Positions 7,126 to 15,776 of a stretch of 64,000 bases of DNA are shown piece by piece (within the stretch, counting starts at the first letter, position 1; each line of letters opens with the position of its first letter). The DNA comes from Orbus sasakiae (GTDB lineage: Bacteria; Pseudomonadota; Gammaproteobacteria; Enterobacterales; Orbaceae): assembly GCF_039542345.1 (NCBI RefSeq), contig NZ_BAABHY010000003.1, positions 53,947 to 117,946 on the forward strand, written 5' to 3'. The notes beneath the pieces were generated by a model that was not told the DNA's origin, ran no database searches, and saw nothing but the letters and a program-made list of their open reading frames with translations. Both the position numbers and the translations under genes were made by a program.

Positions 7126-8535
7126 ATGATTAACTTCTATGACGAATCAGAAGGTGGTACCTGTCTGCTTAAAACGTTTTGTTTGAAAATATGCGCTAAA
7201 CTGAATTTAGCAAGTGCATTACTTGTTTTACTTGCAACTTGCAGTGCTAATGCGGGGTTAACCTCAACCACCGCTTATAGTATACAAGGCACTGCACCCT
7301 ACCTTACCTATGATGGTGGTATTACTAAAGTCACGACTACAGATGAATTACTTTGGATAAAGCTATCTGATGGCACGTTATACACAAAAGTAGATAATAA
7401 CTCCACCGCATCAAATCCGATAGTACTCCCAGTAGAAGGGCAGACTATGGCGAACATTGATATGTTAGTCCCTGTTTCGACCACCGTGACATCTGCAACA
7501 GATCCAACGCAAACAATCAGTCTTGATTCATTAATGAAAGATCCTTATCACTACTGGGCGGATGATGACGATGATGGTAATATTAGCGCCACAGGAAGTC
7601 TTAGTGTGATGATTAAAGATTCATTAGGCCGTCAAATCGAACGTTCTGATATATTAACCAATTGCTTTTCCCCTTATCAAGTAACATTAACAAGCACTGC
7701 TGGTGTACTCTCGACTCAGTACGGGATTCCTAATTCTTCTAGTTTTACTGAAGCAACGACAACTTATTACATTGCTCCTAAATCTGACGCACCCTATGCA
7801 TGTTATGCTCAACCCAATTTAACTAGTAGTGGTGGTAGTTATGATGGGCCATCCGAACAATGGGATGCAACAAAGGGGTTTAAACTACAAGATATCACGA
7901 ATTCTTCAAGTAATTTTCCCACAATCGGTGCTAAAGGATTTTATTTCACTTTATTACTAGAGAGTGCCATTTCCAATACTGTAACTTATAGTAAGACACC
8001 GTCAACGTCACCGTTAGGTTTAACATTGACACAAAGTGATAACGGTGTAAAAGTTGAGTTGACCGGGCCTGGTGATGGTTCTACTAAGGCTCAAGCGATG
8101 GCATTTACGCCAACCGAGTTTACATTAAAGGCTGGAAACACGGTACTTTATACATTTAAAATTCAAACTTGGTTTATCGCAAAACGAACTGATCCGATTA
8201 GCTACAGTACAGCACAAACATACTGTACGGATTTAGGCTATAGTCTACCAACAATAGCTAATTATACGAATGCTAATGGCGATGGTTGGACTGGTGGCTT
8301 ATCTGGGCAGGACAATCGTTACCAACGGCGTATTGCAGGTGGATTATTCGCTGAATGGGGGAGTGCTAGTTTTACATACTATACAAATATTGACTTTGAA
8401 AGTACGCTTTATTTTTGGTCCTCACAATCGAAGAATAATACAAATAATCAATATATAGTATTTAGTAATGACGGTAGAATTTTTGATATGAGTCAAGCAA
8501 ATGGTAACGCAAAAGTGTCTTGCATTAATAATTAG
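7126..8535 (+). CDS. Secreted lectin-like surface protein behind a repeat array
   Basis: I do not recognise a named family for the whole 469-residue protein. The N-terminus has a long basic leader and a hydrophobic core (LASALLVLLATCSANAG, about residues 29-45) that reads as an extended Sec signal peptide. The middle is rich in Ser, Thr and Asn with an acidic DDDDDG run near 146-151, like extracellular beta-sandwich domains of invasin/adhesin proteins. The last 120 residues (AQTYCTDLGYSLPT, then YFWSSQS and a terminal VSCINN) resemble the C-type-lectin-like tip of bacterial adhesins, with two cysteines placed to pair. There is no obvious membrane anchor or LPXTG motif. It stands alone, with its own terminator. 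The upstream octamer array suggests on/off or graded expression. Adhesin function is inferred. Confidence 0.75.
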   Translation: MINFYDESEGGTCLLKTFCLKICAKLNLASALLVLLATCSANAGLTSTTAYSIQGTAPYLTYDGGITKVTTTDELLWIKLSDGTLYTKVDNNSTASNPIVLPVEGQTMANIDMLVPVSTTVTSATDPTQTISLDSLMKDPYHYWADDDDDGNISATGSLSVMIKDSLGRQIERSDILTNCFSPYQVTLTSTAGVLSTQYGIPNSSSFTEATTTYYIAPKSDAPYACYAQPNLTSSGGSYDGPSEQWDATKGFKLQDITNSSSNFPTIGAKGFYFTLLLESAISNTVTYSKTPSTSPLGLTLTQSDNGVKVELTGPGDGSTKAQAMAFTPTEFTLKAGNTVLYTFKIQTWFIAKRTDPISYSTAQTYCTDLGYSLPTIANYTNANGDGWTGGLSGQDNRYQRRIAGGLFAEWGSASFTYYTNIDFESTLYFWSSQSKNNTNNQYIVFSNDGRIFDMSQANGNAKVSCINN

Positions 8536-8560
8536 TCTTATTATTCATTTTCACTTATTT

Positions 8561-8587
8561 AGCCACGATATATCGTGGCTATTTTAT
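8561..8587 (+). terminator. Rho-independent terminator after the lectin-like gene
   Basis: AGCCACGATA and TATCGTGGCT form a perfect 20-bp palindrome (8561-8580), followed by ATTTTATT. It lies 26 bases after the stop at 8535. Confidence 0.7.
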
Positions 8588-8634
8588 TCACTAGCCATAC
8601 ACGTTATTTGAGGCAGGTGTAATCTGAAAAAGCT

Positions 8635-9294
8635 CTACAGCCAACCTCGTTCAGCAAAAGAGACATATTCACCTTTGCCGATAACAAAATGATCAATAAT
8701 GCGTATATCGACTAAATCACAAGCTTGCTCAATCTGGTGAGTGATATGGCGATCTGCTTGGCTTGGTTCAGCCATTCCGGATGGGTGATTATGTGCTAAG
8801 ATTAATGCCGCTGCATTATATTTTAATGCTTGTCGAACAATCTCTCTAGGGTGTACCTCTACAGAATTGTAAGTGCCTACAAACATTTCTTCCGCCTCTA
8901 TGACATTATTTTGATTATTTAGAAAAATGACCAAAAATATTTCACGGTCTTTATCAGCTAAACGACTGGCAAGGTAATGATGAGTCAGGTTTGGTGACGT
9001 CAGGGAACTTTGACAAAGCATTTTTACTTTTAAATAGCGGTGAGATAATTCAATTACGGCTTTAAGTTGTGTATATTTTACTTTACCAAGGCCAAGCTTT
9101 TGGCAAAATTGATGTTCGCTGGCACTCATTAAGTGATATAACGATCCAAATTCATTTAATAGATTTTGTGATAATGTGAGTACTGGCAAACCGCGTGTAC
9201 CCGTTCGTAAAAAGATGGCTAATAATTCATGATCAGTCAGTGATTCTGCGCCAAATTTAAGCAGTTTTTCTCGTGGCATCATATGTCTATACAA
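8635..9294 (-). CDS. radC: RadC/YicR family JAB1-MPN domain protein
   Basis: RadC proteins were once linked to DNA repair, but the role is unproven. The 219-residue protein has an N-terminal helix-hairpin-helix region (residues 1-95, MPREKLLKFGAESLTDHELL and LGLGKVKYTQLKAVIEL) and a C-terminal MPN domain. Its JAMM metal site is intact: HNHPSGMAEPSQAD with H168, H170 and D181. In E. coli radC lies directly before rpmB-rpmG; here slyD, ubiA and plsB separate them. Confidence 0.93.
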   Translation of the reverse strand: MYRHMMPREKLLKFGAESLTDHELLAIFLRTGTRGLPVLTLSQNLLNEFGSLYHLMSASEHQFCQKLGLGKVKYTQLKAVIELSHRYLKVKMLCQSSLTSPNLTHHYLASRLADKDREIFLVIFLNNQNNVIEAEEMFVGTYNSVEVHPREIVRQALKYNAAALILAHNHPSGMAEPSQADRHITHQIEQACDLVDIRIIDHFVIGKGEYVSFAERGWL

Positions 9295-9426
9295 CCTTAC
9301 TGAGTTATAACTACATCATATTGTGTAGATAATAAAGCGTCAGGCGAATACTCCAGCGAGTTTTTATAAAAGAGATCGCAAAAAACAAAAATTTTTGCCA
9401 ATTTCGGCTAACAATGGATATAAAAA

Positions 9427-9476
9427 TGCACCATTACAAAGTGAGCATAATTGCTGACAAATAATGGTGCAGTAAT
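9427..9476 (-). terminator. Large nested hairpin, likely slyD terminator
   Basis: TGCACCATTA (9427-9436) and TAATGGTGCA (9462-9471) are exact reverse complements 25 bases apart, with an inner AGCA/TGCT hairpin (9444-9455). On the minus strand the stem is followed by a run of T (ATTTTTA), so it can terminate slyD transcripts ending at 9498. The wide interior loop is unusual for a simple terminator. Confidence 0.5.
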
Positions 9477-9497
9477 ATGGTTTATGACGTTAAAAGA

Positions 9498-10076
9498 TTA
9501 ATGTCGGCATCCACAACCACCGTGACCGCCGCCACAGCATCCATCATCTTCTTCTTCATCATGATGACCATGGCCACCACAACAACCATCCTCACCATGA
9601 TCATGACCATGCGCGCCATGAACGTGACCATGCGCTAATTCTTGGTCAGTTGCTTCGCGTACATTAATGACTTCAACATTAAATTTTAAGTCTTGGCCTG
9701 CTAACATATGGTTTCCATCAACTGTGACTTTGTCGCCATCGATAGCTGTGATTTCAACGGGTACCGGCCCATGCTCGGTATCAGCTAAAAAGCGCATACC
9801 AACTTCTAAATCATCAACACCAACGAAAACATCACGAGGCACTTGTTGTACTAAATTATCGTTGTAATCACCGTAGGCATTATTTGATGCAACTTCAACA
9901 TCAAATTTATCTCCAGCTTGTCGGCCTTCTAGTGCGTCTTCTAACCCTTTGATTAAGTTTCCTGCACCGTGTAAATATTCAAGTGGTGCAACGGCTGTAG
10001 CTTCATCAACTAATACACCATCTTTAGTACGAACTTGGTAAGCAAGGCTTACAACGCTATCTTTTGCTATTTTCAT
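9498..10076 (-). CDS. slyD: FKBP-type peptidyl-prolyl isomerase SlyD
   Basis: SlyD is a cytoplasmic prolyl isomerase, chaperone and nickel-binding protein that feeds hydrogenase maturation. The 192-residue product has the split FKBP domain (PLEYLHGAGNLIKGLEDALEGR near residues 33-55), the insert-in-flap region (about 70-125), and a metal-binding tail of about 45 residues packed with His and Cys (CCGGHGHHDEEEDDGCCGGG). I chose ATG at 10076 instead of the upstream frame to 10154 because the family begins MKIAKDSVVSL and a GGAG site precedes it. Confidence 0.95.
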   Translation of the reverse strand: MKIAKDSVVSLAYQVRTKDGVLVDEATAVAPLEYLHGAGNLIKGLEDALEGRQAGDKFDVEVASNNAYGDYNDNLVQQVPRDVFVGVDDLEVGMRFLADTEHGPVPVEITAIDGDKVTVDGNHMLAGQDLKFNVEVINVREATDQELAHGHVHGAHGHDHGEDGCCGGHGHHDEEEDDGCCGGGHGGCGCRH

Positions 10077-10393
10077 TTCATCTCCGGTTGTTAGCGAGAA
10101 AAGATTTAACGATTTTATCTGAAAAATATAGCAATGTATTCTTTTTTTAATCATTTAATTTGCAAAACAAGATTCTTTACTATTATTCGTAACACAGCTT
10201 AATCATTTAACTTATGCATGGGGTTAAGCTAGGGGTGCCCATCCTTTTCATTATGGTCATATCTTCGGCTAGTATTTAGCTATAATAGCTCGTTGTGCTT
10301 TAACCTGCGATTATCCTGAATCAATAGCATTTCACTTGTACAAGATATTCATCTATACTTTGTCTCAATAATTGATTACGTTATGATTGTTAT
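10077..10393. other. Divergent intergenic region slyD/ubiA
   Basis: This 317-bp stretch separates slyD and ubiA. An AGCTTAA/TTAAGCT inverted repeat lies near 10198-10236, and a GGGGTGCC string at about 10232 is the only riboswitch-like word, without the rest of a TPP aptamer. ubiC, which precedes ubiA in E. coli, is not here. No gene is seen. Confidence 0.6.
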
Positions 10394-11239
10394 ATGAATA
10401 AAACTGTTCTTGCATATTGTCAGTTAATGCGGCTAGATAAGCCGATAGGGACTTTGTTGTTACTTTGGCCGACTTTTTGGGCTCTTTGGTTAACTGGCTC
10501 TCCCTCATGGCATCACTTTATTGTGTTTACCTTTGGCGTCATTAGTATGCGGGCTGCGGGTTGCGTTATTAATGATTTTGCTGATCGTGAATTTGATGGC
10601 CATGTTGAACGAACCAAGCATCGTCCTTTAGCGAGTGGTAGACTCAAGGCGAAAAATGCCTTGATGACATTTGCGGTGTTAATTGTTATTTCTGTTTTAC
10701 TATTACTAACACTCCCACCATTAAGCTGGCTAATTGCATGTTTTGCCTTATTAACGACATTAATCTATCCTTTTATGAAAAGGTATACAAACCTACCACA
10801 AGTGGTGTTAGGTGTTGCCTTTAGTTGGGGAATTCCAATGGTTTATGCTGCAAGTATTGGCTCATTTCCGATAAGCTGCTGGTTATTATTTATTGCCAAT
10901 ATTTGCTGGACCATCGCTTATGATACACAGTACGCGATGGTTGATCGCAATGATGATTTAAAAATTGGTATCAAATCGACAGCGATTTTATTCGGACAAC
11001 ATGATAAATTCATTATTGGTTTGTTACAGTTTACGACACTTATTCTATTTGCGGTGCTTGCTGTTACCAGCCAATTATCGATCATGTTTTACATTGCATT
11101 GAGCGTTGTCGCAGGATTATTTATATATCAACAACGACTGATCAAAGAGAGAGAACGGGAACGCTGTTTTAAGGCGTTCCTCAATAATAATTACGTAGGA
11201 TTGACGATTTTTGTCGGTATATTACTTAATTATTTTTAA
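10394..11239 (+). CDS. ubiA: 4-hydroxybenzoate octaprenyltransferase
   Basis: UbiA joins the polyprenyl tail to 4-hydroxybenzoate in ubiquinone synthesis at the inner membrane. The 281-residue protein is polytopic and carries both aspartate-rich prenyl-diphosphate sites: NDFADREFDGHVERTKHRPL near residues 61-80 and DTQYAMVDRNDD near 177-188. It begins MNKTVLAYCQLMRLDKPIGT, typical of UbiA. plsB converges on it as in E. coli, here so tightly that the stop codons overlap (11236-11239). Confidence 0.96.
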   Translation: MNKTVLAYCQLMRLDKPIGTLLLLWPTFWALWLTGSPSWHHFIVFTFGVISMRAAGCVINDFADREFDGHVERTKHRPLASGRLKAKNALMTFAVLIVISVLLLLTLPPLSWLIACFALLTTLIYPFMKRYTNLPQVVLGVAFSWGIPMVYAASIGSFPISCWLLFIANICWTIAYDTQYAMVDRNDDLKIGIKSTAILFGQHDKFIIGLLQFTTLILFAVLAVTSQLSIMFYIALSVVAGLFIYQQRLIKERERERCFKAFLNNNYVGLTIFVGILLNYF

Positions 11240-13671
11240 TAAATCTCTTCAATCGTTTGTAATACTCTGCTGGTGATAAGTGGCTTAAGCGTTTCATTCA
11301 TCAGTTTAATTTTATCTAAACTACCCTCGTCTTTATCATCGAGATAGCCTTGTTCACGTAACGTCGAAACTAATGTCGAGAACACGCCTTTATCAAAAAA
11401 CTCTGGTGCATTGATTCCATGCAAAACAGAGAGCCGTTCAGCAATCAGCCTACTCTCTTTTTCAAGACTTGCACGGCTCATGGCCGGATCTTTTTGCAGT
11501 AATGAAAACGCGATAGCATAACGTTGTAATGTATCTTTTGAGCCTGATGCAAGTAGCTGCATTGAGGCAATTTTAAGGTAATTAAGCGTGATGCGCTCAG
11601 GCGTATAATTAATCAAATTTAATTCAGCAAAGCTGTGAATCAGTTTATTAACATAGGTTAAAAGTTGTTCTTCATCATAACGAATAAACAATTCTGATTT
11701 TATTAATGGGTATAGCCGTAAGACTTGAGCAATCAGCTCATCAGCTGAGATCCGATTATGTTTAACCATGATTCTAGCCATGATCGCCGGAATGATGATC
11801 AAGTGCTGAATGTTATTACGGTAATAAGTCATTAAAATCGCTTGTTCTGGGCTGAGGCTAACAATTTCACCCGCATCATCTTCTGTAATAACAAATTTAC
11901 CCATCGCTTTAGCATGTTCAAAGAGCTCTTCAGCACTATTATTTGGCACGGTAATCAGTTCAGAATAGGGTACATTCTTCAACATAACCAGCGCATGATT
12001 AATATGTTCAATCAGGCGTTTTTTTGTTAAAGCACTTTGCTGAGATGCTAACAAAATAGAACAACATAAATTCATGGCATTAACTGCGGCAGATGAATTA
12101 ATGCTTTCCATAATATTTTTAGCCAGTAAATTGGTGGTTGGTGTTAACCAGTTTGGTCTAGCCGCACCAGTTGGGTCAATTGCCTCACGCCATTCTGGAA
12201 TATGATGATTTAAGAATTGATTTAGCGGGATTGGTTGGCCAAAGTTGACATAACCATAACCCAGTTTTTTGAGTTTAAAAAAAGCTTTTATGGTTTGCCA
12301 TAAACTTTCTTTCTTTTTGGTTGCTCCGCGTAATTCATTTGCATAAGTCGCGACTTCAAGCACGTGCTCATAACCAATATAAACAGGTACGATTGAGATG
12401 GGTCTTGGATCTCCACGCAAAAGAGTTTGAATGGTCATCATTAACATGCCGGTTTTAGGATCAAGTAATCGGCCTGTTCGCGAGCGCCCACCTTCAATAA
12501 AATATTCAACAGAGTACCCACGCATAAAGAGTTCAGCAAGATATTCACGAAATACTGCAGTATAAAGCTTATTCCCCTTAAATGAACGACGAATGAAAAA
12601 GGCGCCTAAACGACGGAATATGGGGCCTGCAGGCCAAAAATTAAGATTAATCCCTGCTGCAATATGTGGTGGGACCAGCCCTTGTCGATAAAGCACATAG
12701 GATAATAATAAGTAATCCATGTGACTCCGATGACATGGTGCGTAAACAATTTCATGCCCATTCTGTGCAAGTTCACGGATAGGATCTGCATTTGTGACCT
12801 TCAATCCCTGGTAGAGGCGACTCCATGCCCAAGTTAATACAAAATCGGTCATTTTTAATGCGCGATAAGTAAAATTAGCAGCAATCTCATTTAACATCGA
12901 TAATGCATTTTTTCTTGCTTTTTCAAGTGAAATATTTTTACTTTTGGCTTCTTCTTGTATTGCGTCTGTCAATGCAGGATTGTTTAGTAATTTTCTCAGC
13001 ATTTGCTGTCTGACAGGCAGTGTCGGGCCAACTGATGCAGTTCGCTGTTTTGAAAAATGTATACGCGCGACGCGTGATAATTTTAGTGCTAAGGTTGTAA
13101 TTTGTTCATCATTTTCGTTAACCTGTGCAGCTAAATTCTTGAATGAAACGGTATTTGAAAAGCGAGTATAACAATCACGTCCAGAAAAAATCATTTTAAT
13201 AAATTTACGCGTTCCACCTAACACTTGAAGTGAAAGCTTCTTTTTACCTTCTTTATCTGGTGCGCGACTGAACATCACCGACACCGGTAACATTTGCACA
13301 TCAAGTTCGCTATCATGTTTATGTGCTTTTATATATTCGCCAATAATCTCAATGGATTTCTTTTTTTGTTGATTAGACGCAAACATACCCGGTCCTTTAT
13401 CAATATAAAGAAAAGCGGGTAATAACCCATTATCCGTTTTCACACCTTGTAGTGGGTCCGGTAATTGATATTTTTCACATAGCGAACGTACAACCATCAA
13501 ATCGATTTTTGAGTTGTAAGGTAGAACATATAAAATAGGTTTTTGTTTATCTATATTCAGTTCTTGTATTGGGTCTGTTGGGATTGACTTGCTTTGTACG
13601 AAAAATTTGACTGGAATACGAATTATCGAAAAACAAGCCTTAGTCCACCAAGACATTGTCCATGTTGACAT
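11236..13671 (-). CDS. plsB: Glycerol-3-phosphate 1-O-acyltransferase
   Basis: PlsB makes lysophosphatidic acid from glycerol-3-phosphate and acyl-ACP or acyl-CoA, the first step of phospholipid synthesis, at the inner membrane. The 811-residue protein matches the family length (about 807). The four acyltransferase motifs are present in order: HRSHMDYLLLSY (HX4D), GAFFIRRSF, VEYFIEGGRSRTGR, and ISIVPVYIGYEH. It converges with ubiA and shares stop-codon bases with it. The extreme N-terminus is uncertain because no clear ribosome site is visible. Confidence 0.97.
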   Translation of the reverse strand: MSTWTMSWWTKACFSIIRIPVKFFVQSKSIPTDPIQELNIDKQKPILYVLPYNSKIDLMVVRSLCEKYQLPDPLQGVKTDNGLLPAFLYIDKGPGMFASNQQKKKSIEIIGEYIKAHKHDSELDVQMLPVSVMFSRAPDKEGKKKLSLQVLGGTRKFIKMIFSGRDCYTRFSNTVSFKNLAAQVNENDEQITTLALKLSRVARIHFSKQRTASVGPTLPVRQQMLRKLLNNPALTDAIQEEAKSKNISLEKARKNALSMLNEIAANFTYRALKMTDFVLTWAWSRLYQGLKVTNADPIRELAQNGHEIVYAPCHRSHMDYLLLSYVLYRQGLVPPHIAAGINLNFWPAGPIFRRLGAFFIRRSFKGNKLYTAVFREYLAELFMRGYSVEYFIEGGRSRTGRLLDPKTGMLMMTIQTLLRGDPRPISIVPVYIGYEHVLEVATYANELRGATKKKESLWQTIKAFFKLKKLGYGYVNFGQPIPLNQFLNHHIPEWREAIDPTGAARPNWLTPTTNLLAKNIMESINSSAAVNAMNLCCSILLASQQSALTKKRLIEHINHALVMLKNVPYSELITVPNNSAEELFEHAKAMGKFVITEDDAGEIVSLSPEQAILMTYYRNNIQHLIIIPAIMARIMVKHNRISADELIAQVLRLYPLIKSELFIRYDEEQLLTYVNKLIHSFAELNLINYTPERITLNYLKIASMQLLASGSKDTLQRYAIAFSLLQKDPAMSRASLEKESRLIAERLSVLHGINAPEFFDKGVFSTLVSTLREQGYLDDKDEGSLDKIKLMNETLKPLITSRVLQTIEEIY

Positions 13672-13766
13672 AATTTAAACAACTCAGAATATTAAAAATA
13701 AGTGATATATAATAGCAAAAATCAGTAAAAAAAATAGTCTATGCGTAAGAAAAGTTATTGTAGGAA

Positions 13767-13886
13767 TTGTTAATAACTATCTAAGCCATTATTATGATTG
13801 TTGGATTCTTAAAGTATCATAACTGATATGTTAGTATTCTTTTATTGCAAACCTATTTTCAATTTTAATGAAAAATAGGATTTTTT
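13767..13886 (+). ncRNA. Candidate small RNA between plsB and rpmB
   Basis: TTGTTA (13767-13772) and TATTAT (13790-13795) form a 17-spaced sigma70-like promoter. About 55 bases later CCTATTTTCA and TGAAAAATAGG pair with one bulged A around an ATTTTAA loop, followed by ATTTTTT (13880-13886), the form of a Rho-independent terminator. The predicted transcript of about 85 nt starts near 13802 and has no reading frame. No plus-strand gene ends upstream that would need this terminator. Confidence 0.42.
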
Positions 13887-13908
13887 AACGTCAAAAATGT
13901 AATAGTAC

Positions 13909-13937
13909 TTGAGAATATTTGTATAACAGCGTATACT
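13909..13937 (+). promoter_or_regulatory. Promoter of rpmB-rpmG
   Basis: TTGAGA (13909-13914) and TATACT (13932-13937) are 17 bases apart, close to the sigma70 consensus. The leader to the rpmB ATG at 14099 would be about 155 nt, long for a ribosomal protein operon and containing a hairpin. Confidence 0.65.
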
Positions 13938-14034
13938 TCGCTACCTTAATTATTGTGGGTATAGTATAAGAAGTTGGTCTATGGGCTGTAAAGACTGTTC
14001 TTAACAACCTAATAGAAAACTAAAGCCTGACGAG

Positions 14035-14051
14035 GTTAATGTTCCATTAAC
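14035..14051 (+). promoter_or_regulatory. Leader hairpin upstream of rpmB
   Basis: GTTAATG (14035-14041) and CATTAAC (14045-14051) form a perfect 7-bp stem with a TTC loop in the rpmB leader, 48 bases before the start codon. It has no T tract, so it is not a terminator. A role in autogenous control is an inference only. Confidence 0.4.
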
Positions 14052-14098
14052 ATATTATATCCAAGGCCTAAGCATTGAAATTTCGGAGAATTATTGAC

Positions 14099-14335
14099 AT
14101 GTCACGAGTATGCCAAGTAACAGGCAAGAAACCATTAGTAGGGAACAATCGTTCGCATGCGATGAATGCTACTAAACGTCGTTTTCTGCCAAATCTTCAA
14201 ACTCACCGTTTCTGGATTGAGAGTGAAAAACGTTTTGTAAAATTACGTGTATCAGCTAAAGGTATGCGCACTATTGATAAAAAGGGTATTGATGCAGTTC
14301 TTGCTGAACTTCGTGCCCGTGGTGAAAAATACTAA
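14099..14335 (+). CDS. rpmB: 50S ribosomal protein L28
   Basis: L28 is a large-subunit protein. The 78-residue product begins MSRVCQVTGKKPLVGNNRSH and contains the ATKRRFLPNLQTHRFW block typical of the family. I chose the ATG at 14099 instead of 14075 because all L28 proteins start with MSRVCxVTGK and a CGGAG site lies just upstream. rpmG follows 22 bases later, as in most gammaproteobacteria. Confidence 0.97.
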   Translation: MSRVCQVTGKKPLVGNNRSHAMNATKRRFLPNLQTHRFWIESEKRFVKLRVSAKGMRTIDKKGIDAVLAELRARGEKY

Positions 14336-14357
14336 GAAACTATAAAGGAAAATTATC

Positions 14358-14525
14358 ATGGCTAAAGGTGTACGTGAAAAAATTAGACTAGTTTCTTCTG
14401 CTGGTACTGGTCATTTTTATACAACTAGCAAAAATAAAAGAACAATGCCTGAAAAAATGGAGATCAAAAAATATGATCCTGTTGTTCGTCAGCATGTTGT
14501 TTATAAAGAAGCTAAAATTAAATAA
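14358..14525 (+). CDS. rpmG: 50S ribosomal protein L33
   Basis: This 55-residue basic protein begins MAKGVREKIRLVSSAGTGHF and ends VYKEAKIK, the cysteine-free form of L33. An AAGGAAAA ribosome site precedes the ATG. It is cotranscribed with rpmB and followed by a strong terminator. Confidence 0.96.
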   Translation: MAKGVREKIRLVSSAGTGHFYTTSKNKRTMPEKMEIKKYDPVVRQHVVYKEAKIK

Positions 14526-14542
14526 GCGATTTATTTAGATAT

Positions 14543-14577
14543 AAAAAAACCCAGCAAATGCTGGGTTTTTTGTTTTT
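14543..14577 (+). terminator. Rho-independent terminator of rpmB-rpmG
   Basis: AACCCAGC and GCTGGGTT arms with an AAAT loop (14548-14567) are preceded by a run of A and followed by TTTTTTG and more T. It lies 20 bases after the rpmG stop. Confidence 0.9.
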
Positions 14578-14722
14578 TTAATCTGAAGATTCAATCGGTT
14601 GGATATTTTGTTAAAATGTTTTCGTTTACCTTATATTACACTTATTGATTATGACTATTTAAATATTTATATTACATAAAAACTGAAATCAATTAAGCTT
14701 ATGTATGGCTAACGATAATTGA

Positions 14723-15739
14723 TTACATTCGCTCTAAAATCTGCTTCTTTTTAGCATCAAATTCTTCTTGAGTCAGTATTCCATCATCCAGTAATGATTT
14801 GAGTTTTTTAAGTTGATTAAATATTTCATCATCTGTTTGTGAAGACTGTGTGGGAGCCGCTGTGCCACCTTTATTTAAATCAAATGATTTTGCAACTTCA
14901 AATCCGGCACCTAGCTGTAATCCAGCTCCGGCTAGCCCTCCTTCATTTTTAGCAGCATCACGGAGAGCTTTAAGTTTTTCATGATCGACATAATTTAATC
15001 CTACTGCTTGTGCAGCAAGTGCATCAGATCGTGAATCAGCTATTTTATTGATGCGTTGCACTGTTTCTTCATTAAAAGAGGTGGCTTCAATACGAAAATC
15101 CGTTAAAGACAAACCTAACTCATTAAATATCGTTTGCAGCGTTTCTTTTATTTCCTGTGATAGTTTAGCTAATTGAGCATCAATATTCTGATAGGCATAA
15201 CGATCAGTCGCTAGTTGTGTTGCAATGCTTGGTATGATACGAGATACTATCAATTGACGGAGATCATTTGCGGTATAAGAGGCTTTCGTTCCAATAATAT
15301 TTGTAAAAAATGATTCAGCTTGTGTGATTCGTATAGAATAGGTTCCATATGCGCCAAGTTCAATCGGGAACTGGTAGACGCTATCGACATATTTTATTGG
15401 AGTTGATGTGCCCCATTTTTGATTAACAAGCTCTGCTAAACGGAAAAAGTAAACTCTCATTTTATGTTCACTTTCAAAACTTTGCATAATTTTAAGCAAG
15501 TTGGTAATAAACGGATGGTTAGCGGTTGATAGCTCGTAAGTACCTTGTTCAGTTAATACGTCGATGACTTTCCCTTCATAAACAAGAATGCATCCTTGAC
15601 CTGGATTAATAATGAGTTTACTCGCATTTTTTATTTCATCAGTCGGTGCCGAAAATTGAGAAAATAAAATATCGGATCCCTGATTCGACCATTCGATAAC
15701 AGTTCTAAGTTGACGTTTAAAAAATTTGCCTAGTGCCAT
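14723..15739 (-). CDS. SPFH (band 7) domain protein with C-terminal SHOCT domain
   Basis: The 338-residue protein has an N-terminal SPFH-like region (about residues 30-240, IINPGQGCILVYEGKVIDVL to the helix around NEETVQRINKIADSRSDALAA). A small hydrophobic Gly/Ala segment follows. A SHOCT domain covers the last 36 residues (DDEIFNQLKKLKSLLDDGIL, then TQEEFDAKKKQIL). SPFH proteins scaffold membranes, and SHOCT is a short oligomerisation domain. It lies 37 bases downstream of the zinc-ribbon membrane gene, on the same strand, so cotranscription is likely. It resembles the proteins often annotated as virion core protein or YdjI. Its cellular role is unknown. Confidence 0.8.
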   Translation of the reverse strand: MALGKFFKRQLRTVIEWSNQGSDILFSQFSAPTDEIKNASKLIINPGQGCILVYEGKVIDVLTEQGTYELSTANHPFITNLLKIMQSFESEHKMRVYFFRLAELVNQKWGTSTPIKYVDSVYQFPIELGAYGTYSIRITQAESFFTNIIGTKASYTANDLRQLIVSRIIPSIATQLATDRYAYQNIDAQLAKLSQEIKETLQTIFNELGLSLTDFRIEATSFNEETVQRINKIADSRSDALAAQAVGLNYVDHEKLKALRDAAKNEGGLAGAGLQLGAGFEVAKSFDLNKGGTAAPTQSSQTDDEIFNQLKKLKSLLDDGILTQEEFDAKKKQILERM

Positions 15740-15776
15740 ATTTTATTCCTTTTTTATTTTAATCATTATAGTTATT

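Larger units (their letters stand above)
13672..14098 (+). other. Intergenic region plsB/rpmB with RNA signals
   Basis: This 427-bp region holds a candidate small-RNA unit (promoter 13767-13795, terminator 13852-13886), a strong promoter for rpmB (13909-13937) and a leader hairpin (14035-14051). No protein-coding frame is convincing. Confidence 0.7.

Noticed and set aside
10228..10330. GGGGTGCC string upstream of ubiA resembling the TPP riboswitch core
   Set aside because: The CTGAGA and later ACCTGATCTGG elements are missing and ubiA is not a thiamine gene.
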